Origin: JADJPF01 sp964492845
GTDB taxonomy: Bacteria > Acidobacteriota > Blastocatellia > Chloracidobacteriales > JADJPF01
Assembly (NCBI GenBank): GCA_964492845.1
Contig: CAZBMZ010000008.1
Location: 146,448 to 210,447, forward strand
Direction: 5' to 3'
Length of the DNA stretch: 64,000 bases
Within the stretch, counting starts at the first letter, position 1, and the number at the start of each line of letters is the position of its first letter. The position numbers and the translations under genes are program-made. Of the stretch, positions 43,179 through 52,190 are shown piece after piece. The notes beneath the pieces are model-generated. The model did not search any database and was not told the DNA's origin. It saw only the letters and a list, made by a program, of their open reading frames with translations.

Positions 43179-45575
43179 ATGAAGATTTCTTGGTCAGTAA
43201 ATAGTAAGTCTTACCTATGTATGTTATTAATAATTATTTTAATTGCAACATTTAACTATTTGATGTTAAGAGCAAGTGCTGATACACAACAAATAAAAAC
43301 TGCTGGGAATGTTGAGTACAATGTTACTGCTAATCCATCTCAGTTAGGTGCATATTATGACGCAAATAAAACTAATATAACTTTTCGAGTCTTTTCTTCT
43401 CGTGCCACTCGCATAGAAGTTTATCTTTACAGTAGTGCAACTGGTACACAAGAAAAAGCAAAATATGTGTTAACTAAAAATTCTACTAATAATATTTGGT
43501 CTAAAACAGCTTCTGTATCAACATTGCAAAATAGTTATGGGTTAAATGGAGTAATTTATTATGGTTACCGGGCTTGGGGCCCAAACTGGCCTTATAACTC
43601 TAGTTGGACAAAAGGTTCTACTACAGGTTTTATTTCTGATGTAGATGCAAATGGAAATCGTTTTAATCCCAACAAATTATTAATTGATCCTTACACTTTA
43701 GAAATAAGCCATGATCCTGTTACTACAACACAAACTGACGGAACAATTTATGCGTCTGGCCCGCTTTATCGTAATATTGACACTGGTTCAAAGGCACCAA
43801 AAAGCATAGTTTTAGCACCTGATGTTTTAGCTAATTCTGCTGGAATTGGCGTTAAACCAACACGTGCATTAAAAGATGATGTTATTTATGAAGTTCATGT
43901 ACGTGGTTTAACTAAACAAGATAATAGCATTCCTGCTGCTTATCGAGGCACTTACAAAGGTGCAGCAATGAAGGCTGCATATTTAGCTAGTTTAGGTGTT
44001 ACTGCCATTGAATTTTTACCTATCCATGAATCTCCAAATGATAACAATGATATTAATCCAAATAGTAATGCAGACGGGGATAATTACTGGGGATATGTAA
44101 CGCTTAATTTTTTTGCTCCTGATCGTCGTTATGCTTATGATAAAAGTCCTGGCGGCCCAACACGTGAATTTAAGGATATGGTAAAGGCGTTTCATGACAA
44201 AGGAATCAAAGTTTATGTTGATGTTGTTTATAACCATACTGGCGAGGGTTACGCATATAGTCCTACAGATAAAAACACCTACAACATTATTTCTTGGCGA
44301 GGTTTAGACAATCCAACTTATCATTCACTAACTGCTGATTTTCAAAATTCCTGGGATAACACTGGTGTTGGTGGCAACTTTAATACCTTAAACCCTATTG
44401 CACAAAATCTAATTGTTGATTCCCTACTTTATTGGCGTGACAAAATAGGAGTAGATGGTTTTCGTTTTGATTTAGCTTCTGTTTTAGGCAACACCTGTCA
44501 ACATGGTTGTTTTAATTATGACAAGCTTAACCCTGCAACAGCATTAAACCGTATTGCTAGAGATCTTTCACCTCGCCCTGCTAATGGTGGTAGTGGAGTT
44601 GATTTAATGGCTGAACCTTATGGCGTTGGAGGCAATACTTATCAAGTAGGCAATTACCCGGCTGGTTGGTCAGAATGGAATGGAATTTATCGGGATACAA
44701 TCCGCAAATCCCAAAATAAATTAGGGCTTGAACCAATAACTACAGGTCAATTAGCTAGTCGTTTTGCTGGTTCTTCTGATCTTTTTGGTGATGATGGTCG
44801 CAAGCCTTGGAACTCTATTAATTATTTAGTAGTTCATGATGGTTTTACCTTAAAAGATCTTTACACTTATAACACCCAAAATAATAATCAAGCCTGGCCC
44901 TTTGGCCCTTCGGATGGTGGAGCAAGCATTAATGATAGTTGGGATCAAAATGGTGTTGTGGCTGATCAACGTCGTGCTGCTCGCTCAGGATTTAGTTTAT
45001 TAATGTTAAGTGCTGGAACTCCTATTTTTAATGGTGGTGATGAATTTTTACGCACTTTACAAGGCAACAATAATGCTTATAACCTGGATTCTCCAGGTAA
45101 TTGGCTTAACTATGCTCTAAGCTCTACACAAACAGCTTTCCAAACTTTCTGCCAAAAAATGATTGCTTTTCGTAAAGCTCACCCTTCACTGCGTCCAGTG
45201 AATTTTTACTCTGCTATAGATAATAATTCTAATGTTATGGAACAACTCCGTTGGTTTAAACCTGATGGTGGTGTAGCCGATGGAGCTTATTTTGATAACC
45301 CAAATAACCGTTCAATTGCTTATCGTCTGGATGGTACAGAGTTTGGTGATTCTGCTAGTGCTATTTATATTGCTTACAATGGCTGGCAAAATTTAGTAGA
45401 TTTCCGTCTGCCCTGGCCCGGTAATGGCAAAAATTGGTATAGAGTGCTAGATAGTTCTAGTTGGAATGAAGGAAATGGAAATATTACAAACCCTGGTAGT
45501 GAAACTTTTATTGGTGGTGAAAATACTATTTATGGCTTACATGGAAGAGGCGTATTAGTATTAATTGCTAAGTAA
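43179..45575 (+). CDS. Secreted isoamylase (glycogen/starch debranching enzyme, GH13)
   Basis: 798 residues. Signal/anchor about 10-34, N-terminal CBM48 domain (about 45-160, ITFRVFSSRATRIEVYLYS), then GH13 barrel with DVVYNHTGEG, catalytic Asp431 (GVDGFRFDLAS), acid Glu479 (DLMAEPYG) and Asp554 (VVHDGFTL), and a C-terminal sheet domain. By eye it matches the Pseudomonas amyloderamosa extracellular isoamylase (EC 3.2.1.68) very closely, including YYGYRAWGPNWPY and KDDVIYEVHVRG, more than intracellular GlgX. Cleaves alpha-1,6 branches outside the cell, supplying linear glucans to the amylase and importer encoded 12 kb downstream. Confidence 0.96.
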   Translation: MKISWSVNSKSYLCMLLIIILIATFNYLMLRASADTQQIKTAGNVEYNVTANPSQLGAYYDANKTNITFRVFSSRATRIEVYLYSSATGTQEKAKYVLTKNSTNNIWSKTASVSTLQNSYGLNGVIYYGYRAWGPNWPYNSSWTKGSTTGFISDVDANGNRFNPNKLLIDPYTLEISHDPVTTTQTDGTIYASGPLYRNIDTGSKAPKSIVLAPDVLANSAGIGVKPTRALKDDVIYEVHVRGLTKQDNSIPAAYRGTYKGAAMKAAYLASLGVTAIEFLPIHESPNDNNDINPNSNADGDNYWGYVTLNFFAPDRRYAYDKSPGGPTREFKDMVKAFHDKGIKVYVDVVYNHTGEGYAYSPTDKNTYNIISWRGLDNPTYHSLTADFQNSWDNTGVGGNFNTLNPIAQNLIVDSLLYWRDKIGVDGFRFDLASVLGNTCQHGCFNYDKLNPATALNRIARDLSPRPANGGSGVDLMAEPYGVGGNTYQVGNYPAGWSEWNGIYRDTIRKSQNKLGLEPITTGQLASRFAGSSDLFGDDGRKPWNSINYLVVHDGFTLKDLYTYNTQNNNQAWPFGPSDGGASINDSWDQNGVVADQRRAARSGFSLLMLSAGTPIFNGGDEFLRTLQGNNNAYNLDSPGNWLNYALSSTQTAFQTFCQKMIAFRKAHPSLRPVNFYSAIDNNSNVMEQLRWFKPDGGVADGAYFDNPNNRSIAYRLDGTEFGDSASAIYIAYNGWQNLVDFRLPWPGNGKNWYRVLDSSSWNEGNGNITNPGSETFIGGENTIYGLHGRGVLVLIAK

Positions 45576-45605
45576 TTAATAATTTTTCAAGATTTTTATA
45601 GCCAA

Positions 45606-45641
45606 GGAGCAAAAAGTTTAGCATTTATGGCTTTTTGCTCC
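45606..45641 (+). terminator. Hairpin after the isoamylase gene
   Basis: GGAGCAAAAAG (45606-45616) and CTTTTTGCTCC (45631-45641), a perfect 11-base stem, 31 bases after the stop. No immediate T run, so termination is possible but not certain. Confidence 0.65.
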
Positions 45642-45738
45642 TACTACAAAAACAAGACGCTTTTTCTACTTTTTTTAGCTACAATAAGTCATCAATTTTA
45701 TTTTAATAACTTGTTTATTTTAGAAAGGGTTATTAGCA

Positions 45739-46527
45739 ATGTCTTGGAAAAAAGCTTTTTTAGCAGGCATTCTTATGTTTATCTGTAATATTTTTGTTTT
45801 TGCTCAAATAACAGAAATGCCACCACCACCACTTCCCGATGCTGCTTTGTTAGCTGACATTCTCCAAGCTAGCGAAAACCTACATAAACAAGGCCAATCT
45901 ATTGAATTTAAAGAAACTGTTAGTTTTCGTCTGTCAGCAGTTTTACCAGAAGGAAGACAAACCAGAAATATTCCTAATAGAAATGTAGATTATCGTCAAT
46001 CGGCTGATTATGCTGTCCGCGCTCGTGCGGGCCAAATCCTAGAAAAAAATCTAATTGAAATACATCAACCACCTCGCTTTGGACTAAATGCCCTTTTTAA
46101 AGTGATTGATATTCCTACCCTCCAAGAAACTTTGCCTCCTGTAGCATCATTAAAAACAGGCTTTTTACTTTTTCTTAGCAAAGAATTTGTAAATGGTTAT
46201 AAGGAGGTTGAAAGAGAAAAAATATCTGGTCGTCAAGCCTTTAAATTAGCTTTGCGCTTTCGTCCCGGTCGTATTGCAATTGAAAATTGTTTTGTTTGGA
46301 TAGATGAACAAACCCACCTGCCCTTAAAAGCAGAGCTAAAAATAGGCGACATTGACCGCTATAGCAATGTAGTGATAAAAATTTTACTTGAAGATGTTAC
46401 TAATGATAAATTACCAGGTCGTATTACTCAGGAAGTAAGTTGTAGCACTTATGAAAACGGCATTCCAATTAGGTTAGAACATACTTCGGTTTATTCAGAC
46501 TTAAAACCATTACCAAAAAGCGAGTAG
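45739..46527 (+). CDS. Exported protein of unknown function (LolA-like pattern)
   Basis: 262 residues. Signal peptide about 1-23 (ends VFAQ), a short Pro-rich stretch (MPPPPLPDAA), then a beta-rich domain. The pattern EREKISGRQAFKLALRFRPG then CFVWIDEQTHLPLKAELKIGD resembles LolA/MucB-like exported proteins. No catalytic motif recognised. Two bases separate its stop from the stop of the convergent HD gene. Possibly a second member of the same loosely related group as the exported gene at 21.9 kb. Confidence 0.65.
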   Translation: MSWKKAFLAGILMFICNIFVFAQITEMPPPPLPDAALLADILQASENLHKQGQSIEFKETVSFRLSAVLPEGRQTRNIPNRNVDYRQSADYAVRARAGQILEKNLIEIHQPPRFGLNALFKVIDIPTLQETLPPVASLKTGFLLFLSKEFVNGYKEVEREKISGRQAFKLALRFRPGRIAIENCFVWIDEQTHLPLKAELKIGDIDRYSNVVIKILLEDVTNDKLPGRITQEVSCSTYENGIPIRLEHTSVYSDLKPLPKSE

Positions 46528-46529
46528 AT

Positions 46530-47816
46530 TTATTTTTTTGATTCTGTTAACAAGCTATACATTTGCTCACTAACTTCTTTTGGAAAACAAAGCCTATCAA
46601 TCTTAAAACCTTTCATTCCTTTGATTACATCAGATACAGCAGTAATTTCACACCGTTCATTGTTGGCATGTCTTTTTGCTTCAATATAAATTTGTCCTTT
46701 AGGTTCAGCACTATTGTAAGGCCCAAAATAAGGAATATCTGCTGCGCTATCTCGAAATAAATAATAATTAGGTGGCAAATTTGCTTGAGTAATAATTTCA
46801 CAAGCTTTAGTAAAAACTTCTGTTTCCTCAATTTCAGCCCAATTTATATCAATTGAGCGAAAGAGCCTCCGATTAATAAACCGATTACATAAATCTCTTA
46901 AAACAATGTCTTTTTCATTTATCCATTGCTTAATATGAAACATTATGTCGTGGTCATCTAGGCTTAAAAACTCTTTTGTAGTCATTAACCGGGCGGTCAA
47001 GAGTTTTGCAAGAGGCGAATCTTTTAGATAAAAGCCTAGGTCATTTGATTTTAATAATTCTACTGCACGACGTAAAATAGCAATTAGCATATTTTCTGAA
47101 GCTCTTAAGGAATGATGAAAATATACTTGGCGAAACATATAAAATCGAGCTTGTAGATATTCTTCTACAGCATATAAACCTTTAGAAGAAACATAAATTC
47201 GCTGTTCTTGTGGGTCAAGTTTTATTGAGTGAATAATCCATTCCAAATCATAATTACCATACTTTGCACCAGTCATCAAACTGTCACGAAGCAAATAATC
47301 AAACCGGTCACAATCAAGCTGAGAGCTTACAAGTTGATGAGCATAGGCAGGCAAAAACTTATGTTCATAGATGTTTACCAAGATTTTTGGTAGTTGAGAG
47401 TCATAGCTAGAAAGGATTTTATTTACTTGTGTAGAAGGATCAAGCAGAATTTGCTTAGTCCAATGTTCATGGCTTATAGCAGTTGCTTTTTCAATAACAT
47501 GCGAAAATGGCCCGTGTCCTATGTCATGAAGTAAAGCAGCAACACGAGCAGCAATACGGATTTCTGAAGCAATATTATAGTTTTCGGCTAGCTTATTTAG
47601 AACTCGTGTCATAATGTGCATAACACCAAGTGAATGAGTAAAACGGCTATGTTCAGCACCTGGATAAGTATAAAGAGCTAGTCCTAGTTGCTTAATTCGT
47701 CTTAACCGTTGAAATTCGCAAGTGTCAATTAATGCAATTAGCAAACGATCATCATCTTGCGCACTGTTAAGCGCGATGATGTTATGCACAGGATCACGAT
47801 ATATTCTTTCTGTCAT
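46530..47816 (-). CDS. HD-domain phosphohydrolase (SAMHD1/YwfO-like)
   Basis: 428 residues. The start RIYRDPVHNIIAL is typical of the SAMHD1-like dNTP triphosphohydrolase branch. HD metal site: His61 (RFTHSLGV), His97-Asp98 (LLHDIGHGPFSH) and a later Asp near 170 (LDCDRFDYLLRD). Such proteins hydrolyse dNTPs or related nucleotides; several are involved in nucleotide balance or phage defence, which cannot be told here. Only 7 bases from the small membrane gene upstream. Confidence 0.9.
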   Translation of the reverse strand: MTERIYRDPVHNIIALNSAQDDDRLLIALIDTCEFQRLRRIKQLGLALYTYPGAEHSRFTHSLGVMHIMTRVLNKLAENYNIASEIRIAARVAALLHDIGHGPFSHVIEKATAISHEHWTKQILLDPSTQVNKILSSYDSQLPKILVNIYEHKFLPAYAHQLVSSQLDCDRFDYLLRDSLMTGAKYGNYDLEWIIHSIKLDPQEQRIYVSSKGLYAVEEYLQARFYMFRQVYFHHSLRASENMLIAILRRAVELLKSNDLGFYLKDSPLAKLLTARLMTTKEFLSLDDHDIMFHIKQWINEKDIVLRDLCNRFINRRLFRSIDINWAEIEETEVFTKACEIITQANLPPNYYLFRDSAADIPYFGPYNSAEPKGQIYIEAKRHANNERCEITAVSDVIKGMKGFKIDRLCFPKEVSEQMYSLLTESKK

Positions 47817-47823
47817 TTAGCTA

Positions 47824-48027
47824 TTAATCGCGCTCAGTAGATTTATAGCTCAACATCTTCCACAATACATAAACAGCAGCCATTACAATAGCAACCATAA
47901 AAACAGTTTGCAGTAGGGCAAATATTTTCATTAATACATCCCAAAATAAAACCCAAACAAAACTAAGGAAATAGTAACCTGCTACTACACCAACAACCCC
48001 TAAAGTAATATTTTTTAATGCTTTCAT
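47824..48027 (-). CDS. Small membrane protein, unknown
   Basis: 67 residues: two membrane segments (about 8-30 and 33-58) and a charged tail (SYKSTERD). An AAGGAG site lies just upstream of its ATG, supporting expression. It sits 36 bases after the sigma factor gene and 7 before the HD gene, so the three may be one transcript. Function unknown. Confidence 0.7.
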   Translation of the reverse strand: MKALKNITLGVVGVVAGYYFLSFVWVLFWDVLMKIFALLQTVFMVAIVMAAVYVLWKMLSYKSTERD

Positions 48028-48063
48028 AAATACTCCTTACCAAATTAAACCGAAGTAATTTAG

Positions 48064-48630
48064 CTAGGCAGAAACTTTCATTCTCCGTAGCACTTTAGCT
48101 AGCTCAATACGTCCGCGATTAATACGCGACTTTACAGTTCCTTCAGGAATTTTTAGTTTATCAACTATTTCCTGATAACTTAATTCTTCAATATCTCGCA
48201 TAATTACGCATTCTCGTAAATCAGGAGAGAGTTTATCAATTGCTGCTTGAACTTGTAAGGAACGTTCTTGGCGTTCAATACGCCGATGAGGACTTTCAAA
48301 ACCGCCGCTTAAATGATGAATATGGTCGTCTAAGTCGTCGCTACTATCGGCTGGTTGACGACGGCGTTTTCTATAATCATCAATAATTAAATTGCGCGCC
48401 AGCCGCATTAACCAATTAGATAAGTCTCCAAGCTCAGGATCATATTGTTCTAGCGAACGATAAATGCGAATAAAAACTTCTTGTGTTAAATCTTCAGCCG
48501 ATTCATGCCTACTAGTAAAACGATAGGCGAGTTTATAAACACTGCGCGAATATTCTCGCACAATCTGTTCCCAAGCATCTGTATCACCGCCACGACAACG
48601 GGTTATTAGTTCTAGGTCGCCTTCAGCCAA
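48064..48630 (-). CDS. ECF-type RNA polymerase sigma factor
   Basis: 188 residues from a TTG at 48630, with GGGGA about 10 bases upstream and no in-frame ATG before it. Sigma region 2 about 20-95 (VYKLAYRFTSRHESAEDLTQEVFIR is split here by quoting: YRFTSRHESAEDLTQEVF, then NLIIDDYRKRRR), acidic linker, sigma region 4 about 130-185 (DKLSPDLRECVIMRD, SYQEIVDKLKIPEGTVKSRI). Controls an unknown regulon; no zf-HC2 anti-sigma gene is adjacent here, unlike at the window's left edge. The divergent gap upstream holds a nested palindrome at 48704-48741 that may be its control site. Confidence 0.93.
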   Translation of the reverse strand: MAEGDLELITRCRGGDTDAWEQIVREYSRSVYKLAYRFTSRHESAEDLTQEVFIRIYRSLEQYDPELGDLSNWLMRLARNLIIDDYRKRRRQPADSSDDLDDHIHHLSGGFESPHRRIERQERSLQVQAAIDKLSPDLRECVIMRDIEELSYQEIVDKLKIPEGTVKSRINRGRIELAKVLRRMKVSA

Positions 48631-48703
48631 GATGTTTCTATCCCCAATAATTAAAATGATAGTACAAAAACTTAAGCTTAGTTTTTAATTTTTTGCTACC
48701 GTC

Positions 48704-48741
48704 GTTAATTGACGCTTAAGTAAGCGTGTGGTTCAATTAAC
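48704..48741. promoter_or_regulatory. Nested palindrome between divergent genes
   Basis: GTTAATTGA (48704-48712) pairs with TCAATTAAC (48733-48741), and inside it CGCTTA (48713-48718) pairs with TAAGCG (48721-48726); TGTGGT lies unpaired on one side. It is 74 bases from the sigma factor start and 137 from the hydrolase start. Could be an operator or an extruding structure. Confidence 0.5.
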
Positions 48742-48877
48742 AAAATTGTCTTATATAAAATGTTGCAAGCATTGTAACGAGTACAGACAAAAACTAGCAA
48801 GAGAAACTAAGCATAATTAGCTTTTAATTCTCCGAATTTTTACCATAAGTTAAGCCTAATTTTATACAAAAAAATTT

Positions 48878-49723
48878 ATGTCATTTATTTCTCTTAATTC
48901 TACTAAAATCTACTATCAGATGATTGGCGAAGGCACACCAGTAGTTTTTATTAGTGGTTGGACACTTTCTTGTGATTATTGGTTGCCACTAGTAGAAAAA
49001 CTTAAGCATAAACATTTGTGCTTACTTTATGATGGTCGTGGTTTTGGTCGTTCTCAACCTTTAGCAGCAGAATCTAGCGTTGAAATAGATGATCATGCTG
49101 AGGATCTACACCAATTAATCACGAGTCTTAAGCTTAAAGACGTAAATTTAGTAGGTCATGGTTTAGGCGTATGGACTGCGGCACTTTGTACCAGACAACA
49201 TCCCCAAGATGTGCTTACCTTAACAGCACTTGCACCAGAAAGCGAAGCCTCTGCTAAAGATACTAAATCCATAGAACTACCGTCATTTTGGCAACAAGCT
49301 AGCATTTTATTAAAAGATCTAGCCAAAGTTCCAATGATTGGAAACCTTGTAGCTTGGCGTTATCATAATGCTCCAGAACCTTTTCGCTCACATCTTTATG
49401 AAGATTTTGCTAAAGCAGATCGTCGGGCGGCTTTCCACCTTTTAGCAAGCTGTATGGGAAATGACAACCGTCATCGTTTTGCACAAACTTTAGCTAATCT
49501 ACACATTCCTATTTTATTAACAAGAGGCTCAGAAGATCGTATTTGCTCGGCTCAACTTTTGCGCTCATTATTTGAAATTATCAGCAGCGGTAAACTAGCA
49601 ACTGTTCGGGGCTGTGATCATTTTCCAATGCTGGAATATACAGAAGAATTTGCTAATTTACTTTTAAGTTTTTTTGAACAAAATGCCATTCTTAAACCAC
49701 ACCAAGCTTTAACTCGTCGGTAA
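48878..49723 (+). CDS. Alpha/beta-hydrolase fold protein lacking the serine nucleophile
   Basis: 281 residues. Alpha/beta-hydrolase: FISGWTLSCDYW (oxyanion region), DGRGFGRS, nucleophile elbow VGHGLGVW, Asp220 in GSEDRI and His248 in GCDHFP. The elbow reads Gly93-His-Gly95-Leu-Gly97, with Gly where Ser is needed, so ordinary hydrolysis is not expected, although the acid and histidine stay. The codon is GGT, two changes or more from common Ser codons apart from AGT. May bind a ligand or act as a non-hydrolytic enzyme. First of three closely packed genes (gaps 4 and 2 bases). Confidence 0.85.
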   Translation: MSFISLNSTKIYYQMIGEGTPVVFISGWTLSCDYWLPLVEKLKHKHLCLLYDGRGFGRSQPLAAESSVEIDDHAEDLHQLITSLKLKDVNLVGHGLGVWTAALCTRQHPQDVLTLTALAPESEASAKDTKSIELPSFWQQASILLKDLAKVPMIGNLVAWRYHNAPEPFRSHLYEDFAKADRRAAFHLLASCMGNDNRHRFAQTLANLHIPILLTRGSEDRICSAQLLRSLFEIISSGKLATVRGCDHFPMLEYTEEFANLLLSFFEQNAILKPHQALTRR

Positions 49724-49727
49724 TTTT

Positions 49728-50162
49728 ATGAGTATTATTGATAAATTAGCTGACTTAAAAATAGATGAAAAAATATTGATTTGGCTAGTGTTTGTTGGTT
49801 TTGGAACTGTTTTAGCAATTAGCTATTTTTACCATGCTGATCCTAACCCTAAAACATCGCTTTGTGCTTTTTATAATCTTACTCAACTACCTTGTCCGGG
49901 CTGCGGGCTAACTCGCTCATTTTGTTCTATTGCCAAAGGTCAATTTATTGCTGCATTTAGCTTTCATTTACTTGGCCCAGGTTTATTTATAGCAACAACT
50001 TTAACTTGGCTAGCATCACTGCTAGCACTTTTTGCAACAGATAAACCTATTAAGTTTTTTTATCGATTATTTACTAAAGACTTATCCATTAAATTATTTG
50101 CTACTATTTTAGCTACTTATTGGATACTTAGATTAAGTATTATTTTATTTAATAAAATTTAA
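49728..50162 (+). CDS. DUF2752 membrane protein
   Basis: 144 residues. DUF2752 signature CPGCGLTRSFCSIAKGQF (about 53-70) follows a hydrophobic segment, with two more membrane segments (about 80-105 and 118-140). Role of the family is unknown; the Cys pair suggests metal or redox chemistry. Starts 4 bases after the hydrolase-fold gene, in the same operon, followed by an acetyltransferase gene after 2 bases. Confidence 0.9.
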   Translation: MSIIDKLADLKIDEKILIWLVFVGFGTVLAISYFYHADPNPKTSLCAFYNLTQLPCPGCGLTRSFCSIAKGQFIAAFSFHLLGPGLFIATTLTWLASLLALFATDKPIKFFYRLFTKDLSIKLFATILATYWILRLSIILFNKI

Positions 50163-50164
50163 TT

Positions 50165-50662
50165 ATGAATATTCGTTTAGCAATCGAGTCTGACTTTCAA
50201 GCTATGTGGCCGATTTTCCAAGCTGTTATAGCTACAGAAACAACTTATGTTTTTTCTCCAACAACTTCTTACGAGGAAGCTTTTTCTTATTGGTTTGGGC
50301 CTAAAATAAAACCTTTTGTGATGGAAGATAACCAAAAAATTGTTGGTATGTATAAACTAGTTGAAAACCAGCCTGCCCTAGGTTCTCACATTGCTAATGC
50401 TTCTTTTATGGTAGATCCAAATTACAGCGCAAAAGGTCTTGGCAAAATAATGGGACTACATTGTCTTAAAGAAGCTAAGAAAATGGGATTTTTAGCCATA
50501 CAATTTAATTTTGTTGTTAGCAGCAATTTACCAGCAGTTTCTTTATGGCAAAAACTTGGTTTTGATATTGTAGGCACACTTCCAAAAGCTTTTAAGCATA
50601 AAACTTTAGGTTATGTAGATGTTTTTGTTATGTATCGTTTTTTAGATGATATTGAGGTTTAA
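50165..50662 (+). CDS. GNAT-family N-acetyltransferase
   Basis: 165 residues. GNAT fold with acetyl-CoA loop NYSAKGLGKIMG (Q/R-x-x-G-x-G-like) at about 102-113, then the SLWQKLGFDIVGTLP motif B typical of the family. Acetylates an unknown small-molecule or protein amine. The start of the protein (IRLAIESDFQAMWPIF) fits the family's first strand and helix. Last of a three-gene unit. Confidence 0.9.
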   Translation: MNIRLAIESDFQAMWPIFQAVIATETTYVFSPTTSYEEAFSYWFGPKIKPFVMEDNQKIVGMYKLVENQPALGSHIANASFMVDPNYSAKGLGKIMGLHCLKEAKKMGFLAIQFNFVVSSNLPAVSLWQKLGFDIVGTLPKAFKHKTLGYVDVFVMYRFLDDIEV

Positions 50663-51062
50663 GATATCTAATGAAATTACTTAAGCGTGTTTATCTGCGG
50701 GGTGCGCTACTATTCTTATTTTCCTAAAAGCTGATAGTTTATCACTTATAGTTTTTTTTGCTGGGCTAAGAAAGTAAACAACACCCCTACTCCCTTACTA
50801 AAGACGGATTTTCTTCTAAAAAACGTACAAGAAATTTAAAAATTTTTCCGAAAAACTAAAAACTTTTCCGAAAAAATTTTTAGAGTCTTTCCATTGTCAA
50901 AATTACCAACTTGTAACATATTGTATTTAATACAGTTATCTAAAACTTTCCTTCTAAAACTTTTTCCATTTATGTTAATTCTTCTGAGGGTTGCTAGATT
51001 TTTTTTTCAATAAATAGGATAATCCCTATTGCTGACCAAAAGAAAATCCTTTCATTTTAATT
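50663..51062 (+). other. 400-base intergenic region with twin TTTTCCGAAAAA boxes
   Basis: Contains TTTTCCGAAAAA at 50844-50855 and 50864-50875, 20 bases apart, in a very A+T-rich stretch about 190 bases before the esterase start. No ORF of note and no strong terminator for the GNAT gene was found. Confidence 0.45.
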
Positions 51063-51935
51063 ATGTTAAAAAAAGTTTATTTAGTAACGCTATTAGTTAC
51101 TTTGGCATTTTTATTATTGCCATCCAAAATTTTTGGACAAAGTAAAGATGCAACCACCCACACACTAACAGGAAATATAATAGTAGAAAGCGATTTCTCT
51201 TCTAAAAACCTAGCAAATAAACGTAACATAGTCATCTATTTACCACCTAATTACAAACAAAACTCTAAAACCCATTATCCTGTTTTATATCTACACGATG
51301 GACAAAATATTTTTGATAGAGCAACATCATTTATTGGTCAAGAATGGCAATGTGATGAAACAGCAGAAAAATTAATTTTAGCTAACAAAATTCAACCTAT
51401 TATTATTGTAGGTATTTACAACAGTGGAGAAGCACGCATTGATGAATATACTCCTTCAGTAGACAAGCGTCATGGTAAGGGTGGAAAAGCTAATTTATAT
51501 GCCAAATTTTTAATAAAAGAACTAAAACCTTTTATTGATAAAAAATACCGTACCCTTAAAGATCCTGCTAATACAGCTTTAGGAGGATCTTCCCTAGGAG
51601 GATTAGTTTCATTATTTATTGGGCTTCAACATCCACAAGTATTTGGAAAATTAGCAATTATATCGCCCTCTGTATGGTGGGATAATAGAATAATCATCAA
51701 GGATTTAGAAAAACTGTCTTCAAAGCCAAATACAAAAATCTGGTTGGATATTGGCTCACAAGAAGGTGAAGAAAGCATTCCTGACACTAATATATTAAAA
51801 GAAGCATTTGTAAATAAAGGCTGGCAACTAAACAGAGACTTAAAATATTTAGTTGTTGATGGAGCAAAACATAATGAAGAAGCCTGGGCAAAAAGGTTTG
51901 ATAAAATATTAGAATTTCTTTTTCCAAAAAAATAA
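51063..51935 (+). CDS. Exported esterase (Fes/esterase D-type alpha/beta-hydrolase)
   Basis: 290 residues. Signal peptide about 1-25 (ends IFGQ). The putative-esterase (PF00756-type) pattern is clear: NIVIYLPPNYKQN, YPVLYLHDGQNIFD, the nucleophile elbow GGSSLGGLVS, SPSVWWDNR and a late His in DGAKHNEEAWAKRF. Members cleave esters of small molecules or siderophores, or transfer mycolyl-like groups; substrate unknown. Located before the TonB receptor, but with a 255-base gap, so not certainly linked. Confidence 0.9.
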   Translation: MLKKVYLVTLLVTLAFLLLPSKIFGQSKDATTHTLTGNIIVESDFSSKNLANKRNIVIYLPPNYKQNSKTHYPVLYLHDGQNIFDRATSFIGQEWQCDETAEKLILANKIQPIIIVGIYNSGEARIDEYTPSVDKRHGKGGKANLYAKFLIKELKPFIDKKYRTLKDPANTALGGSSLGGLVSLFIGLQHPQVFGKLAIISPSVWWDNRIIIKDLEKLSSKPNTKIWLDIGSQEGEESIPDTNILKEAFVNKGWQLNRDLKYLVVDGAKHNEEAWAKRFDKILEFLFPKK

Positions 51936-52190
51936 AATAATTTTGATGTAGTACTCTTAATAATTAATCTCTGGCCCCCCAAAAAATAAATAGGCAACTT
52001 ACCTAATAACAAAACTAATAGTTCTTTGAAGATATATTTACTAATATTAGTAACACATACAAAACAATCAATCGTTTTTCTTTATATTTCAAAATACATT
52101 TCGTGTTTTTAATTAGAAGTCAAAAATTTTTCTTTAAGTTTATAACTTACTTAATAATTCCTCAGTTTAAGCAAGGAGATAGGGATAAAA

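Noticed and set aside
46530..47816. HD protein as part of a phage-defence island
   Set aside because: No neighbouring defence genes (no nuclease, helicase, cyclase or toxin); the family is also a housekeeping one.
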